DNA of 40,227 nucleotides from Vulcanimicrobiota bacterium. GTDB lineage: Bacteria > Vulcanimicrobiota > Vulcanimicrobiia > Vulcanimicrobiales > Vulcanimicrobiaceae. The DNA lies in contig PLED01000002.1 in assembly GCA_003136355.1 (NCBI GenBank), positions 1-40,227 of the forward strand, read 5' to 3'. Positions 1 to 7,431 of this stretch are shown piece after piece; position 1 is the stretch's first letter; every line of letters starts with the position of its first letter. The translations under genes were made by a program, and so were the position numbers. The notes beneath the pieces were generated by a model. The model made no database searches. It saw nothing but the letters and a program-made list of their open reading frames with translations, and was not told the origin of the DNA.

Positions 1-221
1 CTGCCCGCACGAACTGCCCGATCCGAGACCATAAGCACACCGCTGTTATAGAATCGGATTCCGCTTCCTGAAGACGAGGTTTTCACGGATCCCAGAACGA
101 GCCAACCTTGGAAAACGCAATTTATAACCGTGCCGGCGTAGCAGATAGAATCGCTAACATCAGCCGATTACGAAAGCGTCAGATTTGAGACGGGCGGGTC
201 GCCAGTCTGGAGATGAATTAA

Positions 222-545
222 ATGGCAAGAAAGCAGAAACCACCTCCAGATCTCGTTTCGAAGGCCGACAGGGCGCTTAAGACAGGCATAGCCAGCAAAC
301 AGACCATAAAGCGACTGGCCGCGATCGTTCTTGATGACCAGGAGTACGATCCAAGGCCGCATCGCGCGAAGAAGGCGACTGGGAGTAAAAAGCACCAGGA
401 GGCGAGACTACCGAGCGCCCACCCCGAACAGACCATGTGGCGTCGGTGCCGTCTCTTAGGGAAAGCACTCCAACGCGGCGCGATCTTGCGCGACGGCAGG
501 CTGGCGAAAAGCGCTTGCCGGCGTGCCGTTAATGCGATAGGTTAG
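222..545 (+). CDS. hypothetical small basic protein (107 aa)
   Basis: I do not recognise this protein. It is short and strongly basic, and its first 55 or so residues look like a normal coding sequence with Lys/Ala/Asp-rich helices. The second half is Arg/Ala/Gly-rich and less convincing, so the gene may be extended by a frameshift or may be a remnant. The ATG follows an A/T-rich stretch without a strong Shine-Dalgarno. It ends just before the HExxH gene, in a different frame. The 221 bases upstream, back to the window edge, show no gene I can support. Confidence 0.4.
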   Translation: MARKQKPPPDLVSKADRALKTGIASKQTIKRLAAIVLDDQEYDPRPHRAKKATGSKKHQEARLPSAHPEQTMWRRCRLLGKALQRGAILRDGRLAKSACRRAVNAIG

Positions 546-552
546 ACTGACT

Positions 553-1110
553 TTGTTCCCACAGCGCCGCATCCCCGTTAAAACGGTCCTGCTGCATGAA
601 TTCGCGCATGGCCTAATTGCGTACCGGCGTGGACTACAAGTTAACTGCATCGTGCTATGTGAATTAGGTTTTGCTCACGATGGAACGCGACGAGAATACG
701 TAAGCAAAGACGGTAATGCTACTGAGATTGGCAATCTGCGGCTGCCTGACGGCACCTATGATCCTAATAAATTCCATTCAATTCGTGACATTGCCACGGC
801 AGGCATTGCCGCAGAATTGCTAGCTCAAAACGGTGGTTTGGATCGTGCAGCATTCTTTAAAGAACTTGATCATGCGGATAACAGCGATGACCGTCGGATG
901 CTTGTAGCGGCAATGCCCCAGGGCCTTGATGCAGACGTAGTCTGGGCTGCGGCATCCAGGATCGGTTCGGAACTAAAGCCCTCCATGCTATCAATACTTG
1001 CCGAGGCTGAACGGCTCGCGAGAAGCCACTCAGAAATCGGATCGCGGCTGATTGAACTAGGAGCCGCCGAGGTGCAGTCAAACCTAAAGATGATCAATAG
1101 TCTGCTCTAG
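553..1110 (+). CDS. HExxH metalloprotease-like protein (M41-like)
   Basis: A 185-aa protein with the zinc-protease motif HEFAHG at residues 15-20, followed by a segment near residue 83 (TAGIAAELL) and an Asp/Asn-rich DHADNSDD stretch. This order resembles the peptidase half of FtsH-like M41 enzymes, in which two His come from HExxH and an acidic ligand lies further on. There is no AAA domain, so at best it is a stand-alone zinc-protease fold. The only usable start is TTG at 553 (an in-frame stop lies at 538-540), which puts the motif very near the N terminus; a truncated 5' end is possible. The family call is by motif only. Confidence 0.55.
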   Translation: MFPQRRIPVKTVLLHEFAHGLIAYRRGLQVNCIVLCELGFAHDGTRREYVSKDGNATEIGNLRLPDGTYDPNKFHSIRDIATAGIAAELLAQNGGLDRAAFFKELDHADNSDDRRMLVAAMPQGLDADVVWAAASRIGSELKPSMLSILAEAERLARSHSEIGSRLIELGAAEVQSNLKMINSLL

Positions 1111-1252
1111 AGCAACTCAAAAAACAAACCGTGCAAAGCAGCATCGTTCCGTTATAAATTAGAACCTTATCCTTGAGGTAGTCGCGTCCCAACAGAACAT
1201 TGATTCCCTGATTGATCAGTCCAGCGCCGGCCACAATCAGCGAGGGTTGGCG
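1094..1252 (-). pseudogene. relic of a retropepsin-like aspartic protease, C-terminal end
   Basis: The reverse strand encodes a segment containing INQGINVLLGRDYLKDKVLI followed by YNG. This matches the usual C-terminal signature of small retroviral-type aspartic proteases of bacteria (a GRD motif, a hydrophobic strand, then Y-N/D-G). The frame is closed by a stop immediately upstream (1253-1255), and further pieces upstream lie in other frames. No start or catalytic DTG motif is visible. The fragment overlaps the 3' end of the HExxH gene on the opposite strand. I read it as a decayed gene. Confidence 0.45.
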
Positions 1253-1361
1253 CTAAATGGAACGCCGGCGCTTTACGAAGAACGTCCCCCTGCGTGGTTT
1301 AGGAATGTACCGTTATATTTATTCCGGTTGGCAGATCATCCAGGGAGATCTTCCGCAGAAA

Positions 1362-1469
1362 TTAGCCGTAGGCTTCACAGTACGTATCGAAATCTGAGTA
1401 CAGATATGTGAAGGCTGCCAATACTCCAATTGCGGCCTCGATCTTTGCGCGCACTAACGTTTCATGCAT
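1362..1469 (-). CDS. possible 35-aa peptide coupled to the upstream membrane gene
   Basis: An ATG overlaps the TGA of the 208-aa membrane protein in a TGATG arrangement and opens a 35-codon frame with a hydrophobic centre (IGVLAAFTYLY) and an acidic, Cys-containing tail. Stop/start overlap is the rule among gene pairs here, so coupling is plausible. The peptide is very short and could be chance. Confidence 0.25.
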   Translation of the reverse strand: MHETLVRAKIEAAIGVLAAFTYLYSDFDTYCEAYG

Positions 1470-2095
1470 CAGCGCCGAGTACCATCAACGTCATCGGGTG
1501 CCGTACCTTCCGTAACACTTGGAGGCGTCTCTGCGTCGCGATTTTGCGTGCTCAGTTTGCGTACAGTCCGCAAAAACTCACGGAACGCGTGCACGGATTG
1601 AAATAACGACTCTTCAATATATTCCTCGCCTTCTCGCCCTAGGTAACTCGAGAGCAACTGGTAGCCAATGAAGGCCGCCGCAAGCGATACGCCGGCCGAG
1701 ACCGCAGCGGTCGGAAACATCGCGACGATAACGGAGAGAAAAACGGAAACCACTAGCCACCGCGCTCCGGCAATGAGGTCGTTATAGAATGCGGACGATG
1801 CCTCAGGTAGGTTGGCGACTCGATACCGGGCACTGGCCTTATACATAAGCCACTGGAACAATGCGGAGATGGCGTTCAAAATCGCGTAGACTACCGCAGC
1901 CGGTCGCAGGGCCTGCGGAAAGCAGAGGAACAGAATCGGCACGAATATCCCAAACCCGAGCAAGCGCAAACCCGATCCGACGTCCACGTCGCGCTTGTGC
2001 GGCCGTACCTGCCGAGCGATCAACCCGCCGGTCCACAAGATCGCGCTGAGGCTGGCTATTGCAATGAGGACGCTCTCAGAAACGATGCCGCTCAC
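1469..2095 (-). CDS. multi-pass membrane protein of unknown function (208 aa)
   Basis: Hydrophobic segments at about residues 4-26, 44-63, 65-85, 112-130 and 133-150 predict four or five membrane passes. A soluble, charged C-terminal tail of about 55 residues follows (EGEEYIEESLFQSVHAFREF and beyond) and is probably cytoplasmic. The ATG overlaps the TGA of the 406-aa gene upstream by four bases, so the two are almost certainly co-translated and probably interact. No family is recognised. In defence islands such a protein can be the membrane partner of a soluble sensor or effector, but that is inference from context. Confidence 0.7.
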   Translation of the reverse strand: MSGIVSESVLIAIASLSAILWTGGLIARQVRPHKRDVDVGSGLRLLGFGIFVPILFLCFPQALRPAAVVYAILNAISALFQWLMYKASARYRVANLPEASSAFYNDLIAGARWLVVSVFLSVIVAMFPTAAVSAGVSLAAAFIGYQLLSSYLGREGEEYIEESLFQSVHAFREFLRTVRKLSTQNRDAETPPSVTEGTAPDDVDGTRR

Positions 2096-3312
2096 GGCTC
2101 TAACGGCACTGATCTAACGGTCACTTCGGCTCGGCGCCTTGTTCCGGCTTTGGCCGAGTCGTTCAAAGAGAGAGCACTAGTCTGAACCTCACGATACGGA
2201 ATTTTCCGAAAGCCGTGGGCCTCCAACAGGCTGGCCATGAGGGCATGGCATTCCTCCAAGCTCCTGCAGCCCCGTTCGTCAACGAGCAACTGAAAAGGCT
2301 CCGGAAGACGCAACACCAACGCGTAGATTTCTTCGATGCGGTCAGAAAGATCGAGGAGATCGCGATAGAACCGCGCTGACCCGACATCTATTGCCGAAAG
2401 AGCCTCCAACTGCGAGTTCCAGGCCTTGAGGCGCGCATCCGCCTCCTTAAAGGGAGCCGCCCTTTCAAGAGAGAGCGCTAGAACAGCCTCCTCTTCGATG
2501 ATCGTACGGAACTGCATCGGCGAGCCGAGCTTCCCTTTGGCAATCGGCACGCTGACGGTGTGATCATCATCGGTGAATTGAAACGCCACTATGCCCTCGG
2601 TGTCTGACGTAACAGTCTTGATAACGTGATAGGCAAGCAACCCTACACCGATGACCAGCAGTCCGACGGCGGCCGTAGCCGCAGCGTCTGCCTGCGCCGG
2701 AGCGATCGCGGTAACAGGAGTCGCGGTGGCGACTTCCTTCGCCGCTTCTTGCAGGCGCCCGATGAAAACTTCGATATCCCCATCGCCGAGCAGAATGAAC
2801 AGATTGAAGATATCTTCTTTCAACGGATCGTTCACGCCCACGGCGCGCAGTATCTCCGCCGACAGGCGCCCCGCCGGGGTCTTCGGGCCGCCTGCTCTCC
2901 ATTCGGGGCCATGCGCAAAGGCATTGCGCGACGCCCACAAGACCCGTGAAAAACGCTCTGCACCGGAGAAAAGATGTCCCGACTTCACGTCGCGTCGATT
3001 CTCAAGTGGGATGCCGAGCAGATCGAGGTGCGCATCGAAGAGAGTCCACGCGATCTGCAATACCGCGCCGGCACAATTGTCGCGGATCGAGCGCGAGATC
3101 TCGTTCCGCATCGCCCTGGCAGCCGCGACGAGTAACCCGAAAGCGGCTTTGTTCCAATCGCCCTCACTCGCGACCAGGGCAAGCTCCTTATCTCTTGCCG
3201 AAAATGCTTCTTGAGCAAGCGCTGACATGGCGTGGCGCGCCTTGGTCAAGTTCCACAAGAACGTTCCATACGCGAATGAGCCGGCAGAGTTGGAGGGATG
3301 CTCTTCTCTCAA
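2092..3312 (-). CDS. membrane-anchored protein with HEPN-like RNxxxH motif (406 aa)
   Basis: The N-terminal 145 residues are helical and end in RNAFAHG (Arg129 to His134), the R-X4-H pattern of HEPN domains, many of which are ribonucleases in toxin-antitoxin and phage-defence systems. One membrane segment follows at about residues 211-231. The remaining 170 residues are soluble, mixed alpha/beta and end in a charged tail. The protein overlaps its membrane partner by four bases at the 3' end. The motif is visible, but HEPN assignment from a single motif is weak because RNxxAH also occurs in non-catalytic helical bundles. Confidence 0.65.
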   Translation of the reverse strand: MREEHPSNSAGSFAYGTFLWNLTKARHAMSALAQEAFSARDKELALVASEGDWNKAAFGLLVAAARAMRNEISRSIRDNCAGAVLQIAWTLFDAHLDLLGIPLENRRDVKSGHLFSGAERFSRVLWASRNAFAHGPEWRAGGPKTPAGRLSAEILRAVGVNDPLKEDIFNLFILLGDGDIEVFIGRLQEAAKEVATATPVTAIAPAQADAAATAAVGLLVIGVGLLAYHVIKTVTSDTEGIVAFQFTDDDHTVSVPIAKGKLGSPMQFRTIIEEEAVLALSLERAAPFKEADARLKAWNSQLEALSAIDVGSARFYRDLLDLSDRIEEIYALVLRLPEPFQLLVDERGCRSLEECHALMASLLEAHGFRKIPYREVQTSALSLNDSAKAGTRRRAEVTVRSVPLEP

Positions 3313-3383
3313 AGAATTCTAACTCGCACGCACGACAGGTGGTGCGCACCTGGCTTGTTACCTGCTTTTTCGGCGATTGCCCG

Positions 3384-3446
3384 GAGTTGAAAGATTCGCG
3401 AGCAGATTTTCGTCTGCTGCTGCTTCCAATCGCTCTTGCAACAGGG
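3384..3446 (+). repeat. decayed copy of the 5' end of the 137-aa membrane gene (12774-12835)
   Basis: This stretch matches the reverse strand of 12774-12835 over about 62 bases, from GAGTTGAAAGATTCG to CAACAGGG, with a few substitutions and one inserted base. In the other copy the sequence encodes the N-terminal membrane segment of a protein. Here the insertion breaks the frame and no start or continuation is present. It is therefore a gene fragment left by duplication or recombination. Confidence 0.7.
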
Positions 3447-3470
3447 TCATGTTGATGGGGAAACCCGCAC

Positions 3471-3659
3471 TTACTCCATGAGGATGACGACCGCGCCCAC
3501 CAGGATGATGATCAGAACAATAATACCAATAATGAAGGTCGGCAAGTCTTTTCCGCCGCCAGCCTTTGACTTGTAGGTTTGACTGAAGACCCAAACTTGC
3601 AAGACCGCGGCTACTGCGAGCAATCCGGCCTCGAACAGGTGACTTGTGGGAACTTTCAT
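3471..3659 (-). CDS. small membrane protein (62 aa)
   Basis: Starting at ATG 3657-3659, the protein has a hydrophobic N-terminal helix (about residues 9-24), a short basic Gly/Lys loop, and a second very hydrophobic helix running to the C terminus. This hairpin topology suits a small inner-membrane peptide. An upstream ATG in frame would add 29 polar residues that look non-coding. The Shine-Dalgarno is weak. No family is recognised. Confidence 0.55.
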   Translation of the reverse strand: MKVPTSHLFEAGLLAVAAVLQVWVFSQTYKSKAGGGKDLPTFIIGIIVLIIILVGAVVILME

Positions 3660-4093
3660 ACAATCCCGACCTTTGGAACGATGGCTTGCGCGAGCATTCT
3701 CATAAGAGTTAACCCTAGTCACTTTCTGCGAGTCGCGCGGAAGCAAGACGCAGTCCGCTACGATGTCTTAACGACGGGGCTGTTCCGCTGATGGGATGTT
3801 ATGGCCTTTTTGAGCTATATATCACTGATTCTTCGCCCCGACCAAGAAGCTTACGTGATCTCAGTAATCGGCCGCCGAGCCAAATCTGCGTCACCAAGGC
3901 TGGGAGCGGATTCTGTTCCACAAATGCCTTCGCTCATAGCCGCGGCTCGCGGCGGAAATAGCACCGCGGGCCGCCGCAGACAAAGGGGCGAGCAAGGCAT
4001 AGCTGCAATTGGCTAGGCCCCGAGGCCTCGGTTTTTGCGCTTCTGCTCGCCGAGCGACCAGAGCAAAATGAAAGGTGAATAAGGCCGCCAGGA
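3660..4093. other. intergenic stretch with a 12-base palindrome followed by T5
   Basis: No convincing gene is seen in these 434 bases; a 71-codon plus-strand frame at 3801 lacks a ribosome-binding site and looks accidental. The one distinct element is the perfect palindrome CCGAGGCCTCGG at 4020-4031 followed by TTTTT. As RNA it could form a short terminator-like stem in the plus direction, ending any transcript that arrives before the 335-aa gene. The promoter of the 4094-8241 gene run should also lie here, but no clear -35/-10 pair stands out. Confidence 0.35.
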
Positions 4094-5101
4094 ATGTCTA
4101 TAACCCACATACACAGTTTTCTCGTGTCGCCCGGAAAGTCTGACGAAACACACTCAAAAGTTCCCGGAGCCACCGTCGGAATTGGCGAGGTTCCGATTCT
4201 GACGAAACTCTACAGAGACGTGCATGAAGAATGCAACATCGACATCGTCTTCGAGCCCACCGATGGCCGACAGGAGAACGCACGCCGCGACCTATTTTTG
4301 AAATACGCCGAGGCGCCAACGCTGGACCGAGGCTCCGCGATTGCGGGCGAACTGGAGGCCGTCACAACACACCGGTCCGGCATGGGGCTCCTCTTTCTCA
4401 TTGCCGGCGATGATAAGCGCAAGCGCCTCATCATGGCACGCTTCCCCGCCGATCAGGGCGTCGTCGCCGACCTCCTTGGTAAAGGAAAGATCAACATCGA
4501 ATTTCTGGAGCGCGTCTTCATGAAGAGCGCAAAGGCATACAAGTGCGTCGTCTACGGCGGACCGCTGACCGAAGGATCATTCTGGAAAGGCAAAGCTGTG
4601 GACAAGCAAATCGAAGGTCCTCGCGAGCTCTCCAACTACTGGATCGGGGACTTTCTGAAGTCCGTCTTCGCAACGAACGCAAAAGTGGGAACGAAGCGGC
4701 TCGCCCTGGCCCTCAGAAAAGCTCTACACGATGCAACCGATCTCGAAACGAAATCCCAACTGTTATCGACGGCCACATTATTGCGAGGCCGAGATGGAAC
4801 TGTCGTGTCGCCGGATCGCATCGCTCCGGAACTCCACCTGTCGGATCAAGCCAGCAACCTATTTAGAGCGAGCTTCCAGCGCCCCGAGCTTTTTTCCGAA
4901 TCCTTCCACTTCGACGTCGAAGAGTTCGACAAATTTGTGCCATACCGGTCCCTGGAATTGGATAACGGAGCGGTGCTGATCGCGGAGGATGAGCGGTTCG
5001 ATGAAATTTTCTCGAGGGAGGCGCTTCCTGATAGACCGGACGCATCTCGCTTTACGACGACAGGGCGAATCGTCAATGAAAACCTGCGACGAACAAAATG
5101 A
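4094..5101 (+). CDS. unknown 335-aa partner of a small alarmone synthetase
   Basis: I do not recognise a confident family. The protein is soluble, with no signal or membrane segment, and looks like a mixed alpha/beta N-terminal half followed by a helical C-terminal half. The block around residues 175-215 (NYWIGDFLKSVF, then a basic KRLALALRKAL helix) and the ending (LELDNGAVLIAEDERF, then GRIVNENLR) recall the layout of NdpA/YejK-type nucleoid-associated proteins, but this is only an impression. The stop overlaps the start of the RelA/SpoT-type synthetase by four bases, so the pair is co-translated. The position makes it a candidate antitoxin, sensor or regulator of that enzyme. Confidence 0.75.
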   Translation: MSITHIHSFLVSPGKSDETHSKVPGATVGIGEVPILTKLYRDVHEECNIDIVFEPTDGRQENARRDLFLKYAEAPTLDRGSAIAGELEAVTTHRSGMGLLFLIAGDDKRKRLIMARFPADQGVVADLLGKGKINIEFLERVFMKSAKAYKCVVYGGPLTEGSFWKGKAVDKQIEGPRELSNYWIGDFLKSVFATNAKVGTKRLALALRKALHDATDLETKSQLLSTATLLRGRDGTVVSPDRIAPELHLSDQASNLFRASFQRPELFSESFHFDVEEFDKFVPYRSLELDNGAVLIAEDERFDEIFSREALPDRPDASRFTTTGRIVNENLRRTK

Positions 5102-5709
5102 ACACCGAACTTCTAGCGGATTATGCGCGCCGATACGAATCAATCCTCAGGCCGATCGCCGAGCAGCTCGAAAGGTTCATCGTCGACCAGATGCAAGGCG
5201 AGTCGCGAATCGATCGCATAACCGCGCGTGCCAAAGATCCTGAACGCTTCATAAACAAAGCTTCAGCCGTCGGTGAGCAGGGGAAACCCCGCTATGAGAT
5301 GCCTCTTGTCCAAATTCAAGATCAGATCGCCGCTCGGATCGTTGTCCTGTACATTGACGACGTCAAACGGATTCAAAAGAGGATACTCGACTATTTCGTA
5401 CCCATCGAAGTGCGGACGATCGTCCCCGACTCTCATTGGGAATTCGGCTATTTCGGACAACACTACATCCTAACGTTGCCGCACGACGTCATTCCGCCGG
5501 CGATTGCTGTCGATGACGCCCCCTCGTTCTTCGAACTTCAGATCAAGACGCTGTTCCAGCATGCTTGGTCGGAAGCCAACCACGATCTCGGATACAAACC
5601 AACGCATTCGCTGAGCATTGAACAACAGCGGCTACTGGCCTATACATCGGCGCAAGCTTGGGGCGCCGACCGTGTATTCCAAGAACTCGTAACGGCAGAG
5701 CAGAATTAG
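5098..5709 (+). CDS. small alarmone synthetase, RelA/SpoT nucleotidyltransferase domain only
   Basis: At 203 aa this is a single-domain synthetase, with no HD hydrolase or regulatory domains. Key features are present: the basic RITARAKDPERFINK segment (residues 40-54), DQIAARI (75-81) at the position of the (p)ppGpp-synthetase D-hxGxR strand, a GYFGQHY G-loop tyrosine motif (117-123), and FELQIKTLFQHAWSEANHDL (145-164) holding the catalytic Glu146. The family transfers pyrophosphate from ATP to GDP/GTP or, in toxSAS toxins, to other acceptors such as tRNA. Its ATG overlaps the stop of the 335-aa gene. An isolated synthetase in a two-gene unit next to defence genes suggests a toxSAS-like growth-arrest effector; the acceptor cannot be told from sequence. 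Confidence 0.85.
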   Translation: MNTELLADYARRYESILRPIAEQLERFIVDQMQGESRIDRITARAKDPERFINKASAVGEQGKPRYEMPLVQIQDQIAARIVVLYIDDVKRIQKRILDYFVPIEVRTIVPDSHWEFGYFGQHYILTLPHDVIPPAIAVDDAPSFFELQIKTLFQHAWSEANHDLGYKPTHSLSIEQQRLLAYTSAQAWGADRVFQELVTAEQN

Positions 5710-5812
5710 GCGATCTTTAGTAGCCCTAGCTCCGACGCGTACACTGCTAACTGAATTGACGTCGGCAACAATTGAAGCATGCGCGTGAACGGTAAGGTCC
5801 GGTCCGAGTAAA

Positions 5813-7429
5813 GTGCAGGAAGTGAGGTTCTATCTGGATGCCGAGCCTAGGCGTTTTCCTATAATGCCTCCGGACGCGGGCGATGCATTCATTTTTCATC
5901 TGCAGGGCGATAAATGGAACGACTACGGATATGTTACGCTGTTTCACGCGACCCTATTTAAGGAAGGGCAGGAATACTCGCTCGGCGCCATTCGCATTCT
6001 AGTTGACGAGCAATCGTCCACGGCTGACGCGCTAAGGAACTTTACAGGATACGCAATCGCCGACTTCTTTGTCCGTACGAGCCAGCTTTTCGTATCACTC
6101 GGAAACAGCCTTAACTACTACCGGGCTCTCAAGAGCAACCTTCGTCCGCACCTCCGCGAATCTATCCTTCAAACAATGCACGATGCTGCCTATTTGCAAA
6201 TCCGGACTCCTCATAGTGCTTCGCTAGAGTTGCGGAACACAGAAGGCTTTAGGAAATCGTTGCTCCGCTCGCTTTCTGAGAAGCAGGCTTTTGAGGAGGC
6301 GGCACAAGTGATTTTCGGGCGCAAGAGGCGGCGAAATCGCAGTTTCGACATTAGCTACGACCTCCGCGGCGAACAGCCGCGTCAATCGCTCAACTTTGAC
6401 TTTTCCCCCTCGAGGAACTATCCGGCAAACATAAATCTCCTCATAGGTTCGAACGGAACCGGCAAAACCCAGGCACTAAAGTCCATAGTTGCCGCGATGA
6501 TTGATCGCGGCTTTTTATCTGAAAAGGAACAGCTTGCAGTTAGTGACCTAAATCCTCGAGTCACTTCTACAGGCGGTTTCAGCCATATCGTCGCTGTATC
6601 ATATACGCCTTTTGAAGACTTCCCGACGGCGCGGTCGTCCGTAGGCCTAGCGTCCGAACAATATCAGTATTGCGGCTTTCGTACCTTTGAAAACATTCGC
6701 GGTGAAAGCATACTTCAGGCGGCGCCGTCGCAGCTCGCCGAATTGCATAGATTGGATCAACAGTCCGTCATAAAAGGCGAGACGTCGCGTTTCGAAACAT
6801 TCATCTCCGCAATGAAAGACGGCTTGGATTTTGACGAATTATGGCTAACTATAGGTTCGTGGACGAGCGAGATTCTATGGAGCAAACGGGAACCGATCAT
6901 GCCTTCCCACATCGAATTCAGCGGCGAGAGCGCACTGACGTTTGCCCGAAAAGGTCAGGCCGTAAAACTTAGCGCTGGCCAGACAATTTTTGTGGGTTTA
7001 TTGTTGTCTATCTTGCGATACATCAAACAGAACGCCTTGCTCTTAGTAGACGAGCCAGAACTATATCTTCATGCAAATTTAGAGGTACAATTAATTACTA
7101 TTCTTCGCACGCTACTCCAGCGTTACAACGCGTTTGCCATAATAGCTACGCATTCGCCCATAATGGCGCGCGAAGTGCCACGACAACGAACGTGGATTCT
7201 AAGGCGCTCATCGGACGGTGCGATCAACGCCTATAGACCGCCATTTCAAACCTTCGGAGCTGACCTTACGCGAATCATAAACTATGTTTTTGACGATTTA
7301 TTGCTGACGCACCCATACGTGGCCTGGCTCCAAGAACGCCTGGTAGCCATCGGTTCGGTAGAAAACATTATCGATGACGACATGTCAATGGAGCTGAAGG
7401 TCCTACTGCGTTCCCTTAGGCGCGATTGA
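5813..7429 (+). CDS. AAA/ABC-type ATPase, PtuA-like (Septu-type defence)
   Basis: The 538-aa protein has Walker A GSNGTGKT (residues 212-219), an ABC-type signature LSAGQ (386-390), Walker B LLLVDEPE (409-416) with catalytic Glu414, and an H-loop ATHSP (445-449). This is the arrangement of SMC-like AAA15/21 ATPases in defence systems. About 200 residues of unrecognised sequence precede the ATPase. An HNH nuclease gene follows after two bases, the composition of Septu (PtuA plus PtuB). The start is probably GTG 5813; GTG 5822 is an alternative, and an in-frame stop lies at 5786-5788. The gap of about 100 bases after the alarmone synthetase leaves room for its own promoter, though a single operon is possible. 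Confidence 0.85.
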   Translation: MQEVRFYLDAEPRRFPIMPPDAGDAFIFHLQGDKWNDYGYVTLFHATLFKEGQEYSLGAIRILVDEQSSTADALRNFTGYAIADFFVRTSQLFVSLGNSLNYYRALKSNLRPHLRESILQTMHDAAYLQIRTPHSASLELRNTEGFRKSLLRSLSEKQAFEEAAQVIFGRKRRRNRSFDISYDLRGEQPRQSLNFDFSPSRNYPANINLLIGSNGTGKTQALKSIVAAMIDRGFLSEKEQLAVSDLNPRVTSTGGFSHIVAVSYTPFEDFPTARSSVGLASEQYQYCGFRTFENIRGESILQAAPSQLAELHRLDQQSVIKGETSRFETFISAMKDGLDFDELWLTIGSWTSEILWSKREPIMPSHIEFSGESALTFARKGQAVKLSAGQTIFVGLLLSILRYIKQNALLLVDEPELYLHANLEVQLITILRTLLQRYNAFAIIATHSPIMAREVPRQRTWILRRSSDGAINAYRPPFQTFGADLTRIINYVFDDLLLTHPYVAWLQERLVAIGSVENIIDDDMSMELKVLLRSLRRD

Positions 7430-7431
7430 AA

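Noticed and set aside
1-221. Left edge of the window
   Set aside because: No supported gene or repeat; too short to interpret.
2626-3214. Long plus-strand reading frames opposite the HEPN-like gene
   Set aside because: They are Arg/Ser-rich antisense shadows of a better-supported reverse-strand gene with membrane helix and coupling.
4018-4040. Terminator for the 4094 operon region
   Set aside because: The palindrome has no loop spacing and no plus-strand gene precedes it, so only a low-confidence element is noted.
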